Positions 1 through 7,233 of a stretch of DNA of 19,051 nt are shown here, in pieces; position 1 is the stretch's first letter; each line of letters opens with the position of its first letter. Source of the stretch: CAZBBC01 sp964489835. Its GTDB lineage: Bacteria > Calditrichota > Calditrichia > JAJRVZ01. A program made the position numbers and the translations under genes. The stretch is from NCBI GenBank assembly GCA_964489835.1, contig CAZBBC010000086.1, positions 1 through 19,051 on the forward strand, given 5' to 3'. The notes beneath the pieces were generated by a model, which was not told the origin of the DNA, searched no databases, and saw nothing but the letters and a program-made list of their open reading frames with translations.

Positions 1-187
1 TCTCTTTTCAAGAGAAGGTTGAAAATGCGGCTTAGACGCAGGCTTGGGGATGAGTATGTAAATTATGGATTTTGGCTCCAACCTCACCCCCTGGCCCCCT
101 CTCCTGAGAGGAGAGGGGGAAACATTTGGAAGAATATATCCTATTTTGCTCCCCTTCTCTTATTAAGAGAAGGGGTTGGGGGATGAG
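1..187. repeat. GC-rich double-hairpin intergenic repeat, at least one and a half units
   Basis: Two perfect hairpins lie side by side. The first has 11-bp arms at 95-105 and 109-119 with a GAG loop. The second has 11-bp arms at 151-161 and 165-175 with an ATT loop. Outer flanks (about 81-98 and 172-187) are imperfectly complementary, so the whole can fold as a three-way or cruciform structure. Positions 1-52 look like the tail of a further, diverged unit: TCTCTT/AAGAGA arms, then a second copy of the ending GGGGATGAGT. No coding sequence is visible. The stretch lies downstream of the stop of the OPT transporter. It resembles the CCCTCTCC/GGAGAGGG palindromes common between genes of many environmental bacteria. 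Whether it ends transcription is unknown; there is no clear U-tract. Confidence 0.8.
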
Positions 188-277
188 TTTTAATCCTTAA
201 TTGAATCATTTTTTTTAAACCGGACACTAATGATTTGATATAATAAAATTGCATGAGTCATATGATATAGCTAGTAA

Positions 278-2026
278 TTATTTTCTATTTAACCCACGAT
301 ATTTTTTTATAAACATTACCATCCCGATAACAAAAAGAATCACAAAAAATATGACCAGGATCAGCGAACTGATCGGGAAACTCAAGCCTGAAATGGTTAA
401 AGCACCGGCGCTGAAACCGGCGATCCCTTCAGCCCCCATAATGCCGGCGGCCATTAGAATTCCGGAATGATAATAGGCAGGATACTTTTTATCCATCCAG
501 TAACGAACTGTTGATCCGATCGCGATGGGTAAGGCCAATCCCGGTCCCAAAAACAATCCAATCCCAAAAGGCATCCATAACAATCGATTTTTATATTTTT
601 CAGAAAAGAATTTATTGGAAAATTCTCCGATAAAGGCGATAATAAAACCGATTAGAAATATCATCGGATGCTCGAAACCAATAATACTCCCGGCAACCAA
701 ACGGGCCTGTGGTGCAGGCATGGCCGGCGTGAACAGAATACCCGAGAAAGCTTCCCAGATAATCTCAAACACAAAAGGAGCGGTAAAACCACTGACAACG
801 ACTGTGATCAGATCAATTTTTATAATGTCAAAAAATCTGGTACCAATGATAGCGGCTGATTTATAATCATGACCGGCGTCACCGGCAATGGCACAGGCAA
901 CACTTACAAAGGTGGCAATCATGAATAACGAATATAACGGTAATGATAGACTTATCGCCTGGTAGAGCATTGCAATCAAAACAGTAACAAATATACCAAA
1001 CTGTTCCAGTGGATCGATATTGGTTTCACCGGTCATCCGGGCAGCAACGGCCACCATTGCCCATAAACCGGCTAAGGTTAACAGGGAAGCAAAAAGGGGA
1101 ACACTGTTTAAAAAGAGACTGAGCAAACCGAACAGAAGAATCCAGGGCAGCACATACTTAATTCTGCTAGTGCCTGAAAAAAATGGTTGAAATATATGCC
1201 GAAAACGGGGGAAAACATAGGTAAGGAAGAAACTTACCCCTGCGCCTAATACCATACCCATACCCAGACTTTTCATGTAATTTCCGGCCAGATCGAGATC
1301 TATCCCTGTAAGATATAGAATCGGAACGATCAACAACCACCCGATAGCAGCACCGGAGAACCAGGAAAAACCTGGTCGCGGACCAAGGATAAAACCTGCA
1401 CCCATAGCGATTGGCAGAGGTAAAAGCGTCACCACGATACCAAGAGAACCTAAAGCGGAGATCATAAAACCGGCAGGAAAATAGACATCCCTCAGCAGCG
1501 TAAATATACCTATCAAAGATCCGAGTATAACAAGTAAAAACAGAGGCTTACCACCCGATTGCCCTACTTTTAGTAACTCCGCACCGGCCGTACCTGCAGG
1601 GAAAGGAAGTTCCTCCTCATCAATAAAGGTGTATTTCAGTGGTACGGATAATATAATACCGAGAACACCAGCAGTGGCAATCATCAGTCCCAATTCCCAG
1701 GGCTCGGGCAAGGCGATCGAGAAACCCTTATAACTGTTTAAATATAGAATTCCGGGAAGTGTAAAGATGACGCCGGCAGCGATCAATCCGCCGATACTTC
1801 CGCCGGCCTGGGCCACATTGATCTCATGAATATTGATTTCCCGTCGCCGATTCAACGTTTTAATGATTGCTGTAGAAACAATGACCGAGAATATAATCGG
1901 CCAGGGGGCTGCTCCCAGTTTAATAGCGATATATGAAGTGCTCATGAGAAGAAAGAGAGACAGAGCAATCGCTATAAGAACAGCCCGCAGTGTAAAACCG
2001 GATTGTGCCGATTGGGAATTCATCAT
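278..2026 (-). CDS. OPT family oligopeptide transporter
   Basis: A polytopic inner-membrane protein of about 582 residues, the normal size for prokaryotic OPT proteins, with well over ten hydrophobic segments from near the N-terminus to the end. Family hallmarks are the block EINVAQAGGSIGGLIAAGV after the second membrane segment, GETNIDPLEQFG in the middle and AGDAGHDYKSAAIIG, the counterpart of the family's GDxxxDxKxG motif. OPT proteins import small peptides, glutathione or metal chelates by proton coupling; the substrate here cannot be read. The start is placed at an ATG pair (2026/2023). An AAGGAG lies 15 nt upstream, a rather long spacing. Extending to 2155 would add 43 hydrophilic residues encoded across a hairpin, with no ribosome site. 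It follows the amidotransferase-like hydrolase on the same strand after 226 bp, so the two may be co-expressed. Confidence 0.9.
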   Translation of the reverse strand: MMNSQSAQSGFTLRAVLIAIALSLFLLMSTSYIAIKLGAAPWPIIFSVIVSTAIIKTLNRRREINIHEINVAQAGGSIGGLIAAGVIFTLPGILYLNSYKGFSIALPEPWELGLMIATAGVLGIILSVPLKYTFIDEEELPFPAGTAGAELLKVGQSGGKPLFLLVILGSLIGIFTLLRDVYFPAGFMISALGSLGIVVTLLPLPIAMGAGFILGPRPGFSWFSGAAIGWLLIVPILYLTGIDLDLAGNYMKSLGMGMVLGAGVSFFLTYVFPRFRHIFQPFFSGTSRIKYVLPWILLFGLLSLFLNSVPLFASLLTLAGLWAMVAVAARMTGETNIDPLEQFGIFVTVLIAMLYQAISLSLPLYSLFMIATFVSVACAIAGDAGHDYKSAAIIGTRFFDIIKIDLITVVVSGFTAPFVFEIIWEAFSGILFTPAMPAPQARLVAGSIIGFEHPMIFLIGFIIAFIGEFSNKFFSEKYKNRLLWMPFGIGLFLGPGLALPIAIGSTVRYWMDKKYPAYYHSGILMAAGIMGAEGIAGFSAGALTISGLSFPISSLILVIFFVILFVIGMVMFIKKYRGLNRK

Positions 2027-2080
2027 TGGTGTAGACGATGTCTCCTTTTTAAATGAATGTGATATTTTAAAAGAAATTTT

Positions 2081-2115
2081 CCACGAATTATCCGGCTTCG
2101 ACGGATAATCCGTGG
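2081..2115 (-). other. Near-perfect hairpin in the leader of the OPT gene
   Basis: Arms 2081-2094 and 2102-2115 are complementary at 13 of 14 positions around a 7-nt loop. The hairpin lies 55 nt upstream of the preferred OPT start. A second small palindrome (CTCTC-CGC-GAGAG, 2130-2142) lies just beyond it. There is no U-run after it on the minus strand, so it is not a classical terminator. It could stabilise the mRNA, attenuate read-through from the upstream hydrolase gene, or be another extragenic repeat copy. It matches none of the other repeats in the window. Confidence 0.65.
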
Positions 2116-2252
2116 ATAATAAACTCTGCCTCTCCGCGAGAGATGAATTACACAAGTGAAATTCTGAAATTATAAATCGGAATTAAATTAATACTTGTAA
2201 TTTTTCATTTGTTATTTTCAAATTAATGCGGAATACTACAGTGATCTGCGAG

Positions 2253-3365
2253 CTAATTTTTTCCTGTAAATAATTGACCAACTTTATTCCAAAAAGCCTT
2301 ATGGAATGTGAGGCTATTGTTTTCATTTAAGAAATCATGATAAGATATGAGAATTGAATCTTCAGGATTCCATTTCATGGGTTCGGCCTTTTCTGAATAA
2401 AGTTCCGGAATTTCCGGATGAAATTGAACACCAAATACATTTTTATATTTTCCATGGACAATAATCTCAGGGACTTTCCCATCCATCGACGTTGCTACCA
2501 CCTCCATGTGTTTTCCATAACTATTAACCGCCTGGTGATGAGAACTGTAAACGTAGGGTGTCGGATTTTCTGTCCATAATAACTCATTAAAAAATGAATG
2601 ATTTTTTATTCGGATTATTTGATGAAAATTTGCTGTAATCATATCATCATCGGGCCAAAGATTCTGCCAATAATTTCTATGAATTTGATTGGGCTCTAAA
2701 GAAAGAACATCTTCTACATATTTAAGACCATAAATATCAGAAGGAATATCCTGATACATGTTACCACCACTGGCCACATTCATGGTTTGCATTCCCAGGC
2801 AGAATCCGATAACAGGGTAATCAGGATTCTCTTCGAGGTAAGGTACATGCGTTTCATTTTGACTCCCGCCGATCAGATGGAATAAGAAAGAAAGTTCAAA
2901 ATAATGCCGGTACGGTGTAATGATATTTGTAATTAATCTGGTTTTTTCATCATAAACAGAGGGCGAAATGTCGTCTCCTCCTAAAAATATGATCCCGTCA
3001 GTCTGTGAAAATAAGCGGCGAAAATGATTGCTTAGAGAATTATTTTCAAAAAGGTTGTCAGGATTCAGATCACCCTCTATTCTCTCAAAGTGAAAAAGAT
3101 CCTCTTCATCGTCCATAATATAATTTTCGACAGGAACAAAATCTCTTTCGGCTGCGGTATAACAAACGGCAACTAACAAAAGTCCCGGGATGTTTAATAT
3201 TCCATTCTCAACAAGACTAATAATTCCATCCAGTGATTCGATACTCGGATTGATGATAGCAATCGTAATGCGCTTGTCAGTCTTGAGTCTGTCCTCCTGT
3301 TTACAGGAAAATGAAATTAAGAGAAGAAGTGAGATAATTACAACTATTCTTAACCCGCGCGTCAT
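2253..3365 (-). CDS. Exported gamma-glutamyl hydrolase-like class I glutamine amidotransferase (peptidase C26)
   Basis: About 370 residues. An N-terminal basic-hydrophobic segment ends in Cys21 (preceded by LISFS), so it may be a lipoprotein, although Ser at -3 and Phe at -2 are not ideal lipobox residues. The rest is a class I GATase fold: IIFLGGDDISPSVY forms the oxyanion region, GFCLGMQ carries the nucleophile Cys (residue 189), and VQFHPE carries the catalytic His and Glu (316 and 318). YSSHHQAVN before the last part is typical of the PuuD/gamma-glutamyl-GABA hydrolase family, which cleaves gamma-glutamyl amide bonds. Family members are usually cytoplasmic; an export signal is less usual. 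The start at 3365 is favoured over 3371 because AAGGA then sits 9 nt upstream rather than 3. The OPT transporter gene follows on the same strand. Confidence 0.85.
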   Translation of the reverse strand: MTRGLRIVVIISLLLLISFSCKQEDRLKTDKRITIAIINPSIESLDGIISLVENGILNIPGLLLVAVCYTAAERDFVPVENYIMDDEEDLFHFERIEGDLNPDNLFENNSLSNHFRRLFSQTDGIIFLGGDDISPSVYDEKTRLITNIITPYRHYFELSFLFHLIGGSQNETHVPYLEENPDYPVIGFCLGMQTMNVASGGNMYQDIPSDIYGLKYVEDVLSLEPNQIHRNYWQNLWPDDDMITANFHQIIRIKNHSFFNELLWTENPTPYVYSSHHQAVNSYGKHMEVVATSMDGKVPEIIVHGKYKNVFGVQFHPEIPELYSEKAEPMKWNPEDSILISYHDFLNENNSLTFHKAFWNKVGQLFTGKN

Positions 3366-3550
3366 GTCCATGCTTCCTTTTTAGTGTTCTGAAGTTTTAA
3401 ATTTCTTATTTTAACGTCGCCTGTTTCCATCTATCATTTTCGTGAGTGCTATTACTATTCAGGAAATCAAGCGAAAATAAAGTGATATTTTATTCTCGCT
3501 CTTTGATAAAAGATCCTCTTACGTTTCGCTTTTCATTTTTCTCTTTTCTA

Positions 3551-3715
3551 TTAGAAGGCAAATTGTATAGAAAATAAGGGTTTTCTAATTCGAAGATCCG
3601 GGTACTGAAGGTCATCATTCGTCTCTTTCACTTCATGAAAACGGGGAATCAGATAGCCAACGGCACTTCCGAGTATGGCCCCGACCAATACATCGGTTAG
3701 GAAATGAGCAACTAG
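3551..3715 (-). pseudogene. C-terminal remnant of a PAP2-family phosphatase
   Basis: Translating the minus strand gives an open stretch of about 54 codons starting VAHFLTDVLVGAILGSAVGY and ending LFSIQFAF before a TAA. The HxxxDxxxG pattern followed by a small-residue helix is the third motif of PAP2 (type 2 phosphatidic acid phosphatase) proteins, in which the His is catalytic. The upstream part, with the KxxxxxxRP and PSGH motifs, is absent: an in-frame TGA lies at 3716-3718 and AT-rich sequence follows. No start codon or ribosome site remains. It is best read as a truncated relic, with the 5' side lost at or near 3715. Its intact state would have been a membrane phosphatase for lipid phosphates or undecaprenyl pyrophosphate. 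Confidence 0.7.
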
Positions 3716-3808
3716 TCACTGATATCCGCTGCTTTCTCTGAATAATTATTTTTAGAGAAATCCTATCATATTTTATTTCTGATTTCCACTTAGCTTGATT
3801 AATTCATA

Positions 3809-3958
3809 AACCACAGAGTTCACAGAGTTAATTATATGAATTTATTGCATTTACAAAATTCTTAATATATATATTGTAAATTTTATATTTATTGTGTTAA
3901 TTCTTATAACCATATGTTATCATTTAAGTTATCTACGCTTGAGTCCTTTGTGGCGAAT
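3809..3958. repeat. CACAGAG-type 9-nt-periodic repeat, degenerate inverted pair
   Basis: The left arm (3809-3832) reads AACCACAGAG then TTCACAGAG, two 9-nt steps. About 110 bp of AT-rich DNA follows, then a weak right arm near 3941-3958 (GAGTCCTTTGTGG). It belongs to the family of CACGAAG/CACAGAG elements seen at 7482, 9407-9614, 12096-12228 and 16668-16738. The rest of the interval between the PAP2 remnant and the methyltransferase stop is AT-rich, with no gene that can be supported. Confidence 0.6.
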
Positions 3959-3989
3959 GATTCAGGCTAGTGTATAATGCTGTATTAGT

Positions 3990-4580
3990 TTATTCATATT
4001 TCTGGAGAAGATAGATATGTTGCAGAATAGTAGTTTCCTTTGCTATAATTTTATACTGATTGTATTTAAACTGAGTTTCTAAACGTTTCGGATGTCTGGC
4101 AAAAATTCTGTGACCATTAAGAAAGCGAAGATAGGTGAACAGGTTGGGCGGAGAACTGGTGATTAATAAGTATCCATTGACTTTTAGTGCATTATGTAAT
4201 TGGGATAACAGTTGGTTGGCATCGCGGATATACTCGAGTAGTCCAATGCTGAGAATCAGGTCGAATGTAGAATGATGAAAGGGCATTTGAAGGGCATTGG
4301 CCTGTGTAAATAATATATTTGGGAATTGATCTTTGGTCAGGTACATCATCTCAAAACAATCATCTATACCCAATTTCAATTTGGCATAGTCCGGGATGTA
4401 TTTGAGACTGTGGCCACGCCCGGTGCCGAGATCGCAGACATAATCTAGGGTCAGGTCCGATATCTCCGAAAGTAATAAATGAATGGCTTGCGTTTCTAAA
4501 CGCAAGAAAGGGAAGGAAATCGGATTTTCACGTAAAAAGGGATAATAGGGAGCCAGAGTTTTCCAAATCTTTTTTGACAT
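3990..4580 (-). CDS. Class I SAM-dependent methyltransferase
   Basis: 196 residues with a Rossmann-type methyltransferase core. Motif I is VCDLGTGRGHSLKYI (48-62), the acidic end of strand 2 is LGIDDC (70-75), motif II/III lies around NALQMPFHHSTFDLILSIGLLEYI (95-118), and the later strand NGYLLITSSPP (135-145) is in place. This is the Methyltransf_11-like layout seen in small-molecule, quinone and lipid methyltransferases; no substrate can be assigned. The C-terminus after residue 145 is short and Arg/Lys rich. The start is the only in-frame ATG before a stop (TAG, 4587-4589), but no good Shine-Dalgarno precedes it, so translation could be weak or use another codon. The 240 bp to the next upstream gene hold nothing recognisable. 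Confidence 0.85.
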   Translation of the reverse strand: MSKKIWKTLAPYYPFLRENPISFPFLRLETQAIHLLLSEISDLTLDYVCDLGTGRGHSLKYIPDYAKLKLGIDDCFEMMYLTKDQFPNILFTQANALQMPFHHSTFDLILSIGLLEYIRDANQLLSQLHNALKVNGYLLITSSPPNLFTYLRFLNGHRIFARHPKRLETQFKYNQYKIIAKETTILQHIYLLQKYE

Positions 4581-4820
4581 CGCACGCTATCAATACCTGT
4601 AGAGCATCATTTATTATATAGGTTCGGGGATATGCCATTTTCCCCACCTTAGATTTTCAGCTGGCCTGGATACATGAATTCCGATTAAAGCATTGATTTG
4701 GTTAAAATTTCAATATTCCTTAAATCCAACATCAATGGTTTTTAAGGGCATACACCCGTCACCCATTCGGTTTTTGAATTCACCACGCAGTTGTTTTTAT
4801 TAAATACTATCGGTTTGATT

Positions 4821-5144
4821 TTAAACGGTTGCCTTACGTAAAGCCTTCTTAAGGTCCCTTATTTTACGACGGGCCCGTTTTAGCTGTTCATGATTTTTTG
4901 ATGAGATAGCCTCATCACGCATTTTTTTGAATTGTTTGATTTGTGATTTAATGGCTGCCTTATCGACACCGACAACTATATGGTGGACATGCATATCAAT
5001 ATTCAGTGCATTACAAATGGCTTCCAGAAGATGCTCTTTGTTCAATTGTGTATAGCCTTGGACTCCCTCTTCACCCAAACCAGCGGCAATCTCCCGCATT
5101 TCTGCTACAGTTTTCTTTTTTAACTCTTCAAACGTAAAAGACAT
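4821..5144 (-). CDS. Small Rho N-terminal-like domain protein
   Basis: 107 residues in two parts. Residues 5-50 resemble the Rho termination factor N-terminal (SAP-like, helix-extended-helix) domain: ELKKKTVAEMREIAAGLG, then GYTQLNKEHLLEAICNAL. Such domains bind nucleic acid. Residues 60-105 are a strongly charged helix rich in Lys and Arg (DKAAIKSQIKQFKKMRDEAI, later RARRKIRDLKKALRKA), likely a coiled coil or RNA-binding tail. HVHH at 52-55 joins them. There is no ATPase domain, so it is not Rho itself. The start has a strong AAAGGAG 7 nt upstream. It follows the GNAT gene after about 20 bp and is probably co-transcribed with it. Similar stand-alone proteins occur in other bacteria, with role unknown. 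Confidence 0.8.
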   Translation of the reverse strand: MSFTFEELKKKTVAEMREIAAGLGEEGVQGYTQLNKEHLLEAICNALNIDMHVHHIVVGVDKAAIKSQIKQFKKMRDEAISSKNHEQLKRARRKIRDLKKALRKATV

Positions 5145-5165
5145 ACATTCACTCCTTTTATATAA

Positions 5166-5585
5166 TTACTGTATTAGTTTTCCCATACTGATATGATTCT
5201 CCTTAGAATAACCAATGGCTTCATAAAAAGCAACAACATCCAAATTTGAGGAGCGGATCTGAAGATTGATCTTAATACAACCAAGGTCCTTTAATTTTTT
5301 CTCAATGGCATTCATCATCTGCCGGGCAATGCCTATCCGGCGTTTATCTGTATCTACCGCCAAATGATACACCCATCCCCGGAATCCATCATAGCCGCCC
5401 AAAACTGTGGCAACAACTCTTCGATTATCTTCTCCTATCAGAAATAGTTCTGATTGAAAGGCCAGTTTTCTCTTGATGATAGATGCCGGGTCATTCCAGG
5501 GCGGGTCATTTTTAAAGAGACTCTCCCACAATTTTATAACGACTGAATGATCCTTTGCTTCAAATTCTCTGATTACTAAATTCAT
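5166..5585 (-). CDS. ypeA: GNAT family N-acetyltransferase, YpeA-like
   Basis: 139 residues from the chosen ATG. The sequence follows E. coli YpeA closely in layout: IREFEAKDHSVVIKLWESL, then PWNDPASIIKRKL, a LFLIGED strand, VVATVLGGYDGFRGWVYHLAV, the acetyl-CoA pyrophosphate loop as DTDKRRIGIARQMM, EKKLKDLGCIKINLQI and FYEAIGY. The Q/RxxGxG/A loop is RRIGIA. The natural acceptor is not established for this group. An upstream ATG at 5639 would add 18 residues encoded inside a repeat, so 5585 is preferred; AGGA lies very close to it (AGGAAAATG). The Rho-N-like gene follows within about 20 bp. The symbol is by similarity only. Confidence 0.85.
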   Translation of the reverse strand: MNLVIREFEAKDHSVVIKLWESLFKNDPPWNDPASIIKRKLAFQSELFLIGEDNRRVVATVLGGYDGFRGWVYHLAVDTDKRRIGIARQMMNAIEKKLKDLGCIKINLQIRSSNLDVVAFYEAIGYSKENHISMGKLIQ

Positions 5586-5629
5586 TTTCCTATTGGTTGT
5601 CTGTTTACTGTTAATCGCTCCATTTTTCA

Positions 5630-5770
5630 GGCATGGCACGCCATGCCCCTACATATATTGTACCCTGGATTAACGGGCGGACACAGAGACCCGCCCCTAC
5701 ACTCTTTTCGCTTCTCTCTTCTCTCTCTTCTCTTCCTGCCCATTACGCTCAACGTGCTACGCTCTACGTA
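5630..5770. repeat. GTAGGGGC palindromic repeat pair plus pyrimidine-rich/ACGCTC repeat
   Basis: On the minus strand two units each begin GTAGGGGC. The first (5675-5701) has GGGCGG/CCGCCC arms around ACACAGAGAC. The second (5630-5652) is a perfect 8-bp hairpin, GGCATGGC-AC-GCCATGCC. Between 5702 and 5745 lies a C/T-rich run with repeated CTTCTCTC. At 5747-5770 short ACGCTC/ACGCTCT steps follow. The element fills the 178 bp between the thioesterase and the GNAT gene and runs into the thioesterase 3' end, whose last codons and stop (TAG) appear to come from the repeat. Similar GTAGGGGC palindromes recur in many unrelated bacterial genomes. Confidence 0.75.
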
Positions 5771-6201
5771 TTTCGTCCTTTCACGGATAATACCGCCATC
5801 GTCAACCGGGATATACAAATGAGTGCATTTTTTTCGTCGGTTATCCGAATTTCCCAGATTTGGGTAGAACCGCCAATATGTATCGGTTTTGTTATACCGG
5901 AAACATAACCATTACGGGCTGATCTGACATGGCTGGCATCTATTCCCAGGCCGACACATACTTTTTTGGTGTTATCGACGCATAAATTGGCGGCAATACT
6001 TCCCAGCGTTTCAGCCAAAGCAGCAGAGGCCCCACCATGTAACAAACCATGCGGTTGAACGGTGCGATTGTCGACCGGCATTTTGGCACAAATATAATCC
6101 TCACCGATATCGGTAAATACGATTCCCAGGTGAGAAACCATCGAGTGTTTACACAGGTCATCTAAATCCTGAATCGTTGCTGTTGTTTTCCATAGGGACA
6201 T
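5764..6201 (-). CDS. Hotdog-fold acyl-CoA thioesterase, YdiI/MenI/EntH type
   Basis: 145 residues. It aligns from memory along its whole length with E. coli YdiI and EntH: starts SLWK, then MVSHLGIVFTDIGEDYICAKMPVD, the active-site stretch QPHGLLHGGASAALAET with HGG at 55-57 and catalytic Glu64, then DASHVRSARNGYVSG and KPIHIGGSTQIWEIRI. These enzymes hydrolyse aromatic and other acyl-CoAs, including 1,4-dihydroxy-2-naphthoyl-CoA in menaquinone synthesis; no other menaquinone gene is nearby, so the substrate is open. AAAGGAG lies 11 nt upstream of the start. The last six or so residues (VKGRNT) fall in repeat DNA, so the C-terminus may have been altered by repeat insertion without harming the fold. 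Confidence 0.88.
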   Translation of the reverse strand: MSLWKTTATIQDLDDLCKHSMVSHLGIVFTDIGEDYICAKMPVDNRTVQPHGLLHGGASAALAETLGSIAANLCVDNTKKVCVGLGIDASHVRSARNGYVSGITKPIHIGGSTQIWEIRITDEKNALICISRLTMAVLSVKGRNT

Positions 6202-6296
6202 TTATTTTAATACTCCTTTCAGCTCGCCCGATCTCATCTTGTAATTTCTGTTAGTGTAAAAACAACAAAAAAACAGTTAGAATTCTAACTTGGTCT

Positions 6297-6326
6297 ATTC
6301 ATACCGCAGCCCAAGGCTGCAAATAA
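6297..6326 (+). repeat. GCAGCC-CAA-GGCTGC repeat, solo copy
   Basis: Reads ATTCATACCGCAGCCCAAGG followed by CTGCAAAT. It has perfect 6-bp palindromic arms (6306-6311 and 6315-6320). It matches the unit at 7671-7701 in the same orientation, and the unit at 7380-7410 in reverse orientation. Confidence 0.7.
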
Positions 6327-6334
6327 AAAAATTC

Positions 6335-6405
6335 TGACCCTCCCCCCCCCGGCCCCTCCCTGCTTGCAGGGAGGGGCGTCGAGCGTAGCGAGACGGGGTG
6401 GGTCA
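6335..6405. repeat. Nested GC-rich hairpin directly after the HAD gene
   Basis: The inner hairpin is perfect: 12-bp arms 6352-6363 and 6366-6377 with a TT loop. The outer arms TGACCCTCCCC (6335 on) and GGGGTGGGTCA (6395-6405) match at 10 of 11 positions. Between inner and outer right arms lies GTCGAGCGTAGCGAGAC. The element starts only one base beyond the HAD stop codon. It is placed to act as a terminator or mRNA 3' end for the HAD gene, but a C/G-homopolymer rather than a T-run follows the inner stem. It has the same design as the repeat at 81-187. Confidence 0.75.
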
Positions 6406-6406
6406 T

Positions 6407-7096
6407 TTATCCAAAGCCGATAATCGGTAATATATCCCGGAGAACTTTAATTTCATAATTTGCCGGGATAAGAGGATCACTTGCCCACTGATTTGGATTA
6501 TACCAGCAGGTATCTATCCCAAAATCACGGCCGCCCTTAATATCTGATCCTAAATTATCACCAACCATCAATATGGTCTTTTTGTCTGTCACCGACATTC
6601 TTTGTAAAGCGATTTCAAATATTTTGTTATCCGGTTTGGCCACACCAACCTCGTCGGATATGATGATATCAGAAAAATAATCCCCAATGGTTGATAGGCC
6701 AAGTCTCGATCTCTGAACTTCTTTAATACCGTTAGTCATCAGTATCATTCCGATATTACCGGTTAGTTTTTTAAGAACATCTTCGGTACCATCGATCAAT
6801 TGTGTACCCCGGGATAGATAATATAAATATCGTTCACTAAGTTCACCAGGATTTATACTGATTCCTATTTTTTGAACAAGCTGTTCAAATCGTTTGATCT
6901 TTAAACGATTGATCGTGATCTTTCCCTGCTCAAAATCTTTCCACACCTGTTGATTGTATTGATGATACGTATCCAGATATTCGGATTCAAATTTTACGCC
7001 AAAATAGTTAAAAGCATCTTTAAATGCCTTCATCTCAGCAAGATGATAATCAAATAAAGTGCCGTCGGCATCAAAGATTATCCACTGATAGCGCAT
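6407..7096 (-). CDS. yjjG: HAD-superfamily hydrolase, YjjG-type nucleotidase
   Basis: 229 residues. All HAD motifs are present: motif I FDADGT with nucleophile Asp9 and Asp11, motif II LMTNG with Thr121, motif III Lys154 in VGVAKP, and motif IV VGDNLGSD with Asp180 and Asp185. The alpha-helical cap between residues 15 and 100 makes it subfamily I. The wording (WIIFDADGTLF, VWKDFEQGKITINRLKIKRFE, ISDEVGVAKPDNKIF, DIKGGRDFGIDTCWYNP) closely matches YjjG/YfnB, house-cleaning nucleotidases that remove non-canonical nucleoside monophosphates. Only a weak purine stretch (AAAGAAAG) precedes the ATG. The symbol is by similarity; phosphoglycolate phosphatase-like activity is a less likely alternative. 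Confidence 0.88.
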   Translation of the reverse strand: MRYQWIIFDADGTLFDYHLAEMKAFKDAFNYFGVKFESEYLDTYHQYNQQVWKDFEQGKITINRLKIKRFEQLVQKIGISINPGELSERYLYYLSRGTQLIDGTEDVLKKLTGNIGMILMTNGIKEVQRSRLGLSTIGDYFSDIIISDEVGVAKPDNKIFEIALQRMSVTDKKTILMVGDNLGSDIKGGRDFGIDTCWYNPNQWASDPLIPANYEIKVLRDILPIIGFG

Positions 7097-7233
7097 GGTA
7101 TTCTTTCTTTTTAATCGACAGATATGGAAATTTATATGGAAAACAGAAACAATTAAAATGAAAAATCATTCTAATGATTCAATCGTGTATGCTATTGTAT
7201 CTAAAAACTTTGTTATTTTAGCAAAATTTTTGA

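Noticed and set aside
2027..2155. N-terminal extension of the OPT transporter by 43 residues
   Set aside because: It is hydrophilic, encoded across the leader hairpin and lacks a ribosome site, while AAGGAG precedes the internal ATG.
5586..5639. 18-residue N-terminal extension of the GNAT protein
   Set aside because: It is encoded partly by the GGCATGGC palindrome; the family normally begins at the downstream Met.
5633..5908. 91-codon plus-strand frame
   Set aside because: It covers palindromic repeat DNA and the antisense of the thioesterase 3' end.
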